Source of the DNA: JBCDBH01 sp039184055
GTDB lineage: Bacteria; Acidobacteriota; Thermoanaerobaculia; Multivoradales; J023
Direction of reading: 5' to 3'
Assembly: GCA_039184055.1 (NCBI GenBank)
Contig: JBCDBH010000231.1
Coordinates: forward strand, 1-9,517
Length of the DNA: 9,517 bases
The translations under genes and the position numbers were made by a program. Every line of letters begins with the position of its first letter. The stretch's first letter is position 1. The notes beneath the pieces are model-generated. The model was not told the DNA's origin. It saw nothing but the letters and a program-made list of their open reading frames with translations, and did not search any database. Shown one piece after another: positions 1 through 4,948 of the stretch.

Positions 1-1
1 C

Positions 2-973
2 GTCATCGAAGCCAGCGCTTCGACCGTAGTCGGTCTCAACGCCGTGATCGTCGCGGTGACCGACGAGGCACCCCGTGTGTTGGTGATTCCTCACGATCGT
101 GAGCGTGACAGCTTGCCCTTCGGTCCACTCGACCCGGGACGTGATCGCACCCTCGAGCTCGCATTGCGAGGATGGGTGCGTGAGCAAACCGGTATGGAGC
201 TCGGCTATGTCGAACAGCTCTATACCTTTGGCGACCGGTGGCGACATCCTGGTGAGCGCGACGGCGACCACCGATTGGTGACGGTTGGCTACCTGGCGTT
301 GGTGCGTGAGGAGCGGCTGACCAGCGACGCACGATGGCGGCCGTTCTACGACTACCTTCCCTGGGAAGATCGACGTGATGGTCGCCCGGCGGTGGTCGGC
401 GACATGCTCGAACCGTGGCTCGAGACCTTTATTACCCAGGGGCCGGGCTTTGGCGCCAAGACTCGCGGTGACGTTCGTGACCGACGCGAGCGGGTCGATA
501 TCGCTTTCGGCATGGGCGGTGCGTCCTGGGATTCCGATCGTGTTCTCGACCGTTACGAGCTGCTCTACGAGGCGCGCTTGGTCGCCGAACCGTTCGCCGA
601 TCGTGAGCGGCCGGTCCCGGCCGATCGTCCGATGGCCGGACGCGCCATGGCCTACGACCACCGACGCATCCTAGCCACCGCGTTGAGCCGGCTACGGGGC
701 AAGATCCGCTATCGCCCGGTGGTCTTCGAGCTGCTTCCCGATACGTTTTCCTTGCTCCAGCTTCAGCGCGTCGTCGAAGCCTTGTCGGGCATGCGCCTGC
801 ACAAACAGAATTTCCGCCGATTGGTGGAGAAGAGTGGTCTGGTCGAAGGCACGGGTCAATTCGCCACCGGTACCGGTGGCCGACCACCCGAGCTCTTTCG
901 CTTTCGTCGCGACGTGCTGCGCGAACGACCCTCGCCTGGTGTCGGTTTGCCCGGTCTCCCCGGGCGGCAATAG
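2..973 (+). CDS. nadQ: NadQ/NrtR-type transcriptional regulator of NAD synthesis (5' partial)
   Basis: This is probably a DNA-binding repressor of the following nad genes. The frame is open to the window edge and reads VVGLNAVIVAVTDE across the first internal GTG (position 44). That GTG is therefore unlikely to be the start and the gene probably begins upstream. Counting from the GTG, residues 1-130 form a Nudix-like domain (VAVTDEAPRVLVI, LPFGPLDPGRDRTLE, GYVEQLYTFGDRWRHPG). The segment where the Nudix box should lie (about 36-54, LELALRGWVREQTGMELG) lacks the REUXEEXGU glutamates, so catalysis is unlikely and ligand sensing is favoured. Residues 218-290 form a winged-helix domain (RPVVFELLPDTFSLLQLQ, KQNFRRLVEKSGLVEGTG, GGRPPELFRF) typical of the NrtR/NadQ group. 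The position upstream of nadABC and the paired palindromes support the role. The assignment to NadQ rather than another NrtR-like branch is inference from overall similarity. Confidence 0.85.
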   Translation, partial: VIEASASTVVGLNAVIVAVTDEAPRVLVIPHDRERDSLPFGPLDPGRDRTLELALRGWVREQTGMELGYVEQLYTFGDRWRHPGERDGDHRLVTVGYLALVREERLTSDARWRPFYDYLPWEDRRDGRPAVVGDMLEPWLETFITQGPGFGAKTRGDVRDRRERVDIAFGMGGASWDSDRVLDRYELLYEARLVAEPFADRERPVPADRPMAGRAMAYDHRRILATALSRLRGKIRYRPVVFELLPDTFSLLQLQRVVEALSGMRLHKQNFRRLVEKSGLVEGTGQFATGTGGRPPELFRFRRDVLRERPSPGVGLPGLPGRQ

Positions 974-985
974 CCTCCACTGCCC

Positions 986-1015
986 TTGACAAGGGCTTAT
1001 GCTCAGATTTAGCAT
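986..1015 (+). promoter_or_regulatory. Predicted sigma-70-type promoter of the nadABC leader
   Basis: A perfect -35 box TTGACA lies at 986-991. After an 18-base spacer comes TAGCAT (1010-1015), which matches TATAAT at four of six positions. Transcription would start near 1021-1023, exactly where the structured leader begins. The -10 box lies inside the first ATGCT-N7-AGCAT palindrome, so a bound regulator would block polymerase. Confidence 0.6.
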
Positions 1016-1017
1016 AA
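997..1017 (+). promoter_or_regulatory. Operator 1, probable NadQ/NrtR binding site
   Basis: This is a perfect inverted repeat, TTATGCT, 7-base spacer, AGCATAA, centred on 1007. It overlaps the predicted -10 element of the nad promoter. The core ATGCT-N7-AGCAT recurs with the same spacing at 1143-1159, which points to one dimeric regulator using both sites. The adjacent Nudix/winged-helix gene is the obvious candidate. The match to the known recognition motif of the family is from memory and unverified. Confidence 0.7.
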
Positions 1018-1020
1018 AGA

Positions 1021-1091
1021 TCCGGTCAAGTAAGGCGAAGCACGCACTCGCGTGCCGAGTCTAAGCAGATCTCCCTTACGACAGACCGCAG
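1021..1091 (+). ncRNA. Structured nadA leader RNA (three-way junction), candidate riboswitch or attenuator aptamer
   Basis: The 5' leader folds by hand into nested perfect helices. P0 pairs 1023-1027 with 1084-1088. P1 pairs 1030-1035 with 1074-1079. P2 is a 6-bp hairpin, 1040-1045 with 1050-1055 and loop ACTC. P3 pairs 1057-1062 with 1067-1073, with one bulged T at 1070 and loop AAGC. P1, P2 and P3 meet at a three-way junction whose only unpaired bases are CGAA (1036-1039) and C1056. An internal loop (AA opposite GACA) separates P0 from P1. The fold begins at the predicted transcription start and is followed at once by an intrinsic terminator, the usual layout of a transcriptional riboswitch. 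I see none of the conserved sequence I remember for the NAD+-I (nadA motif) riboswitch. A free-standing small RNA is the alternative. Confidence 0.5.
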
Positions 1092-1131
1092 AAAGCGTCG
1101 GGAAACACGGTGAAACCCCCGGCGTTTTTTT
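1092..1131 (+). terminator. Rho-independent terminator in the nadA leader
   Basis: The segment 1095-1102 (GCGTCGGG) pairs with 1118-1125 through seven mostly G-C pairs, including one G-T wobble (1098-1122). It extends through AAA-TTT pairs at its base. The 15-base loop holds a small GGT-GAA-ACC hairpin. Seven consecutive T bases follow (1125-1131). It lies between the nad promoter and nadA, so it must be read through for nadABC expression unless a promoter lies downstream. It may also end transcripts coming from the regulator gene. Confidence 0.75.
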
Positions 1132-1142
1132 AGGAACCAGAA

Positions 1143-1159
1143 ATGCTCACGATGAGCAT
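1143..1159 (+). promoter_or_regulatory. Operator 2, second probable NadQ/NrtR binding site
   Basis: This is a perfect 17-base inverted repeat, ATGCTCA-CGA-TGAGCAT, centred on 1151. It shares the ATGCT-N7-AGCAT core and spacing with operator 1, 144 bp upstream centre to centre. It lies 12 bases after the leader terminator. I found no convincing -35/-10 pair beside it. It may be an auxiliary site for DNA looping or a roadblock, or it may control a weak second promoter. Confidence 0.65.
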
Positions 1160-1225
1160 AAGATGGCGGCGAAACGAAAACATGGCCAGCCAATGCATCA
1201 TCGCGAGCCCGAGATACACGGTCGC

Positions 1226-1261
1226 GCGTCGACCTGGCTGAGCAGCCACGTGCTTCGACGC
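1226..1261 (+). other. Stable hairpin just upstream of the nadA ribosome binding site
   Basis: GCGTCGA (1226-1232) pairs perfectly with TCGACGC (1255-1261). Inside it, TGGCT (1235-1239) pairs with AGCCA (1244-1248) around a GAGC tetraloop. The total is twelve base pairs with an asymmetric internal loop. The nadA Shine-Dalgarno GGAGG (1274-1278) lies 13 bases downstream and stays unpaired in this fold. The hairpin could stabilise the processed message or be part of a second regulatory structure. The remainder of 1160-1225 shows nothing I can assign. Confidence 0.4.
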
Positions 1262-1284
1262 CCTCGCCGATATGGAGGTCACTC

Positions 1285-2325
1285 ATGGAGCTCGTGAATC
1301 AGCTATCCAACCCGACGCCCCCCCTGGCCTATACCCCCGCGGTCAAAGCCGCCACACAGCCGATCTATCAGCGGGTGAAGGATGTGATCCCGGCGCTCGA
1401 GTGGCCGGTTCACGCGCCTTATATCGCCGAGATCGAGGCGCTCAAGAAAGAACGCAACGCCATCGTCCTGGCGCACAATTACCAGACTCCCGAGATCTTT
1501 CACGGGGTCGCCGATCTTTCGGGTGATTCGCTCGGTCTGGCGCGGATGGCGACCGAGACCGAAGCCGATGTGATCGTGCTCGCCGGGGTCCACTTCATGG
1601 CCGAGACGGCAAAGCTACTCAATCCTGAAAAGACCGTTCTGATCCCCGATCTCCAAGCCGGGTGCTCGCTCGCTTCGTCGATCACCGGTGCCGATATTCG
1701 CTTGCTCAAGGAGCGTTATCCCGGTGTTCCGGTGGTGACCTACGTCAACACGACGGCCGACGTCAAAGCCGAGACCGACGTCTGTTGCACCTCCGCCAAC
1801 GCGGTCGAAGTGGTCGAGTCGCTCGGTGTCGACCGGGTGATCTTCCTACCCGACGTCTACCTCGGTCGATACGTCGCCACGCAGACCGACGTCGAGCTGA
1901 TCATGTGGCACGGCACCTGCGAGGTGCACGAGCGCTTCAACGCCGAGGAAATCCGCGCTTTCCGCGCGCAGCACCCCGGTATCTACGTGCTCGCCCATCC
2001 CGAGTGCCCACCCGAGGTGCTCGATGAAGCCGATTTCGTCGGCTCGACCTCGGGCATGATCAAGAACGTCGGCGCTAGCGGTGCCAACCAGGTCGTGATG
2101 ATCACCGAGTGTTCGATGAGCGACAACGTCGCGGTGGCACACCCGAACGTCGACTTCATCCGACCGTGCAATCTCTGTCCCCATATGAAACAGATCACGC
2201 TACCGAAGATCCTCGATAGCCTGCGCGATCTCCGTTACGAAGTGACGGTCGATCCCGAGATCGCCGTGCGCGCGCGTCGCTCGGTCGAGCGTATGCTCGA
2301 AGTCGGACGCGGGCTCAACCGGTGA
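1285..2325 (+). CDS. nadA: Quinolinate synthase NadA
   Basis: NadA condenses iminoaspartate with dihydroxyacetone phosphate to give quinolinate, using a 4Fe-4S cluster, in the cytoplasm. The 346-residue length fits the family. The three expected cluster cysteines are present: C127 (QAGCSLA), C212 (WHGTCEVHERF) and C298 (CNLCPHM). Active-site motifs are intact: AHNYQ (63-67), GDSL (80-83), TYVNTTADVKAE (152-163), CCTSANAV (167-174), HPEC (238-241) and STSGMIKNV (254-262). The ATG is preceded by GGAGG with a 6-base spacer, which fixes the start. The stop overlaps the nadB GTG by four bases. It is first in the nadABC operon, behind the promoter, leader terminator and two operators, so it should be the main point of control. 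No key residue appears to be missing. The extra cysteines C168, C241, C276 and C295 are not assigned as ligands. Confidence 0.97.
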   Translation: MELVNQLSNPTPPLAYTPAVKAATQPIYQRVKDVIPALEWPVHAPYIAEIEALKKERNAIVLAHNYQTPEIFHGVADLSGDSLGLARMATETEADVIVLAGVHFMAETAKLLNPEKTVLIPDLQAGCSLASSITGADIRLLKERYPGVPVVTYVNTTADVKAETDVCCTSANAVEVVESLGVDRVIFLPDVYLGRYVATQTDVELIMWHGTCEVHERFNAEEIRAFRAQHPGIYVLAHPECPPEVLDEADFVGSTSGMIKNVGASGANQVVMITECSMSDNVAVAHPNVDFIRPCNLCPHMKQITLPKILDSLRDLRYEVTVDPEIAVRARRSVERMLEVGRGLNR

Positions 2326-3971
2326 CCCGCCTACACGCCCATCGACCTCGCAACATCGGGGTCGACGACGTGGTCGCCGCCGATGTGATCGTGCTCGGGA
2401 GCGGGGTCGCCGGTTTGTCGACCGCGCTCGCCATGGCACCGCGCTCGGTGCTGGTGATCACCAAAGGCGCTCTCGGGCGGGGCGGTTCGACGCCATGGGC
2501 ACAGGGCGGCGTCGCCGCGGCGGTCGATCCTCATGACGATGCCAGCTCCCACGCCAACGACACGATCGACGCCGGCGATGGGCTATGCGATCCGATGGCC
2601 GTGCACGCTTTGACCTCGGAGGCCCGTGCCGCCATCGATCGTCTGCTCGCCATCGGCACCGAATTCGATCGTGACATCGACGGCGAGCTCGCCCTAGGTC
2701 GCGAGGGCGCCCATGCCCACGCTCGCATCCTGCATGCGGGTGGTGACGCCACCGGTGCCGAGATCAGTCGAGCGCTGGCCGCCGCCGTGCATGCCACGCC
2801 GGAGATCCGTGTCTTCGAAGGGCTTTTTGCTCACGATCTGGTGATCGACAACCACGGCCACGCGGTCGGTGTCATGGGACGCGACGCTCGGGGACGCACC
2901 GTCTTGGCGCACGCCGGCGCAGTCGTGCTCGCCACGGGTGGCTACGGTCAGCTTTTCGCCCACACCACCAATCCACCAGCGGTGACCGGAGACGGTGTCG
3001 CGCTCGCCGCGCGGGCCGGCGCGGTGCTCGCCGATCTCGCCTTCGTGCAATTTCATCCCACCGCTCTCGCCACCCAGCGCGATCCGCTGCCGCTCCTCAC
3101 CGAGGCACTACGTGGCGCCGGAGCCGTGTTGCGTGATCACAACGGTGCGCGTTTCATGCTCGCCGAGCATCCGCTCGCCGAGCTCGCGCCACGCGACATC
3201 GTGGCTCGGGCGATCTGGCGTCGGCAACGCGGCGGTGCGTCGATCGTGCTCGACGCCACCGATGCGGTGGGCGAGACGTTCCCAGAACGGTTTCCGACCG
3301 TATGGCGCGCGGCTCGCCGTGCCGCTTTCGATCCTCGTCATCAGCCTTTGCCGGTCACCCCGGCGGCACATTACGTCATGGGCGGAGTCGCGGTCGACCT
3401 CGCGGGTCGTACCTCGATTCCTGGTTTGTGGGCATGTGGCGAAGTCACCGCGACCGGTGTACACGGCGCCAACCGACTGGCCAGCAACTCTCTGCTCGAG
3501 GGCTTGGTTTACGGCGCGCGGGTAGCGGTCGATATCCATGCACGCGATCATGCTCGAGGCGATCTGCCCCGAGCGCTCGACGGAACGGTTTATCGCCATG
3601 AGTACCCGGACCGAGCGAATGCCGACAGCGCGGCGTCTCACCGCGCCGCTCTCCGTCGACTGATGTGGCGTCATGTCGGTCTCGAACGCGATGCCGAAGG
3701 ACTCGAAACCGCGCTCGAACGCCTCTCGACCTGGGCACCGAGCGATCAGGAACCTGATGAGCTCGACAGCCTGCTCACCGTCGGCCGTTTGGTGACCGCC
3801 GCCGCGTACGCTCGACGTGAAAGTCGTGGCGCCCACGTTCGTCGTGATTTCCCACGAGCCGAGAGCGCATGGGCTCGACGGAGTTATTGGACCTACGATC
3901 CGAGCGCCTCTCTGCCGCTGGTTGCCGCGCGTGAACACGGCTCGGTCACTCGACTTCGGGAGACAGCCTGA
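2322..3971 (+). CDS. nadB: L-aspartate oxidase NadB
   Basis: NadB is an FAD enzyme that oxidises L-aspartate to iminoaspartate, the unstable substrate passed to NadA. At 549 residues it has the usual length. The N-terminal Rossmann motif is VIVLGSGVAGLSTALAM (22-38), followed by GRGGSTPWAQGGVAAA (52-67). Catalytic-region motifs follow the succinate dehydrogenase/fumarate reductase flavoprotein family: QFHPTAL (243-249, H245), TEALRGAGA (260-268), PRDIVARAI (290-298, R291), HYVMGG (350-355, H350), WACGEVTATGVHGANRLASN (370-389) and SLLEGLVYG (390-398). The helical C-terminal domain is present (ESRGAHVRRDFP, 500-511). The start is a GTG inside GTGA that also contains the nadA stop, so translation is probably coupled. 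An N-terminal stretch of about 20 residues precedes the Rossmann strand. The stop overlaps the nadC start by one base. Confidence 0.97.
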   Translation: MTRLHAHRPRNIGVDDVVAADVIVLGSGVAGLSTALAMAPRSVLVITKGALGRGGSTPWAQGGVAAAVDPHDDASSHANDTIDAGDGLCDPMAVHALTSEARAAIDRLLAIGTEFDRDIDGELALGREGAHAHARILHAGGDATGAEISRALAAAVHATPEIRVFEGLFAHDLVIDNHGHAVGVMGRDARGRTVLAHAGAVVLATGGYGQLFAHTTNPPAVTGDGVALAARAGAVLADLAFVQFHPTALATQRDPLPLLTEALRGAGAVLRDHNGARFMLAEHPLAELAPRDIVARAIWRRQRGGASIVLDATDAVGETFPERFPTVWRAARRAAFDPRHQPLPVTPAAHYVMGGVAVDLAGRTSIPGLWACGEVTATGVHGANRLASNSLLEGLVYGARVAVDIHARDHARGDLPRALDGTVYRHEYPDRANADSAASHRAALRRLMWRHVGLERDAEGLETALERLSTWAPSDQEPDELDSLLTVGRLVTAAAYARRESRGAHVRRDFPRAESAWARRSYWTYDPSASLPLVAAREHGSVTRLRETA

Positions 3972-4852
3972 TGAGCGCCATCCAGCGTACCCAGCCATCA
4001 CCGCTCTTTCGTCTGCATTATTCGGACTTTGTCCGGGCCGCGCTCGCCGAGGATCTCGGTCGCGCTGGCGATCTCACCACCGATGCCGTGGTGCCGATCG
4101 GAGAACGCGCCCGTGGCTTGATCGTCGCGCGCCGCGCGGGCTGTCTCGCCGGTCTCGATGTCGCCGCTGAGGCCTTTCGCGCCCTCGAGCCGACCGACGA
4201 TCTGATCACCGTGATCAAACCGCTGCATCAAGATGGTGATGTCGTCCCGGCCGCGACCCCCGTGCTCGAAATCGAAGGATCGGCACGGGTCCTGCTGGCC
4301 GCGGAACGGGTGGCACTCAACCTACTCGGTCGCCTCTGTGGCATCGCCACCACCACGCGTTCCTTGGTCGACGCTGTGGCCGATCACCGGGCTGCCATCG
4401 CCTGCACACGTAAAACCACGCCCGGCTTGCGCGCGCTGGAGAAATACGCTGTGCGCTGTGGCGGCGGGGCGAACCATCGCTTCGGGCTCGACGACGCGGT
4501 GCTGATCAAAGACAACCATCGGGTCATCGCCGGGTCGGCCGCCGAAGCCGTGCGTCGTGCTCGGGCGCATGTCGGGCACCTGGTGAAGATCGAGGTCGAG
4601 ATCGACGACATCGCCGAGCTCGAACCGGTGCTCGCGCTCGGGGTCGATGCCGTTTTGCTCGACAACATGTCGACCGACGAGCTTCGCCAGGCGGTCGAGA
4701 TCAATGCCGGACGGGCGGTCCTCGAAGCCTCGGGTGGCATCACTCCCGATACCGCGTCAGCGATCGCCGCCACCGGGGTCGATCTGCTGTCGGTCGGCTG
4801 GCTCACCCATTCCTCGCCCGCGCTCGACGTCGGTTTCGATTTTCTCGACTGA
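3971..4852 (+). CDS. nadC: Nicotinate-nucleotide pyrophosphorylase (quinolinate phosphoribosyltransferase) NadC
   Basis: NadC converts quinolinate and PRPP to nicotinate mononucleotide, CO2 and pyrophosphate, feeding NAD synthesis. The 293 residues match the family. Motifs in order are AEDLGRAGDLTTDA (26-39), ERVALNLLGRLCGIATTTR (112-130), TRKTTPGLRALEKYAVRCGG (146-165), ANHRFGLDDAVLIKDNH (167-183), KIEVE (206-210), DAVLLDN (226-232), EASGGI (252-257) and LSVGWLTHSSP (273-283). The usual VGALTHS is VGWLTHS here, a small variation. The ATG lies in TGATG shared with the nadB stop. GGGAG (3958-3962) stands 8 bases upstream, so it has its own ribosome site as well as coupling. No terminator is evident after the gene, so transcripts could run into the kinase gene. 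Confidence 0.97.
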   Translation: MSAIQRTQPSPLFRLHYSDFVRAALAEDLGRAGDLTTDAVVPIGERARGLIVARRAGCLAGLDVAAEAFRALEPTDDLITVIKPLHQDGDVVPAATPVLEIEGSARVLLAAERVALNLLGRLCGIATTTRSLVDAVADHRAAIACTRKTTPGLRALEKYAVRCGGGANHRFGLDDAVLIKDNHRVIAGSAAEAVRRARAHVGHLVKIEVEIDDIAELEPVLALGVDAVLLDNMSTDELRQAVEINAGRAVLEASGGITPDTASAIAATGVDLLSVGWLTHSSPALDVGFDFLD

Positions 4853-4864
4853 GTCTCTCGAAAC

Positions 4865-4894
4865 GCGTCATCGATCCATCGTCGCGGATAGAAT
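4865..4894 (+). promoter_or_regulatory. Possible promoter before the protein kinase gene
   Basis: TAGAAT (4889-4894) matches the -10 consensus at five of six positions. With an 18-base spacer the -35 position is GCGTCA (4865-4870), which matches only three of six. It lies in the 91-base gap between nadC and the kinase. The kinase may instead depend on read-through from nadC. Confidence 0.3.
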
Positions 4895-4922
4895 CGTGGC
4901 TTGCGCGGACGAGGAGAGCGTG

Positions 4923-4948
4923 AGCCAAGATGACTAAGCCAAGATGAC
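4923..4948 (+). repeat. 14-base tandem duplication at the kinase start, creating a mini-ORF
   Basis: AGCCAAGATGAC occurs at 4923-4934 and again at 4937-4948, separated by TA. Each copy carries an ATG. The first (4930) opens a five-codon frame, MTKPR, whose TGA (4945-4947) overlaps the second ATG (4944), the kinase start. A GTG at 4920 also opens a five-codon frame ending at 4937. The only clear purine-rich ribosome site, GAGGAG (4911-4916), is 27 bases from the kinase ATG but 13 from the first ATG. Kinase translation may therefore be coupled to the mini-ORF. Confidence 0.55.

Noticed and set aside
1021..1091. tRNA-like cloverleaf in the nadA leader
   Set aside because: The helix lengths and order do not fit a tRNA; there is no 7-bp acceptor stem, anticodon arm or T-loop sequence.
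1132..1170. A second promoter next to operator 2 (TAAGAT at 1159-1164)
   Set aside because: No acceptable -35 element lies 16-18 bases upstream, so the -10-like match alone is not enough.
1052..1297. 81-codon forward frame across the nadA leader
   Set aside because: It runs through the leader hairpins, the terminator and the operator, overlaps the nadA start in another frame, and its product has no recognisable features.
3156..3170. ATGCTCGCCGAGCAT, a palindrome inside nadB resembling the nad operators
   Set aside because: The half-sites are 5 bases apart rather than 7, and it encodes ordinary NadB residues (MLAEH), so it is probably coincidental coding sequence.
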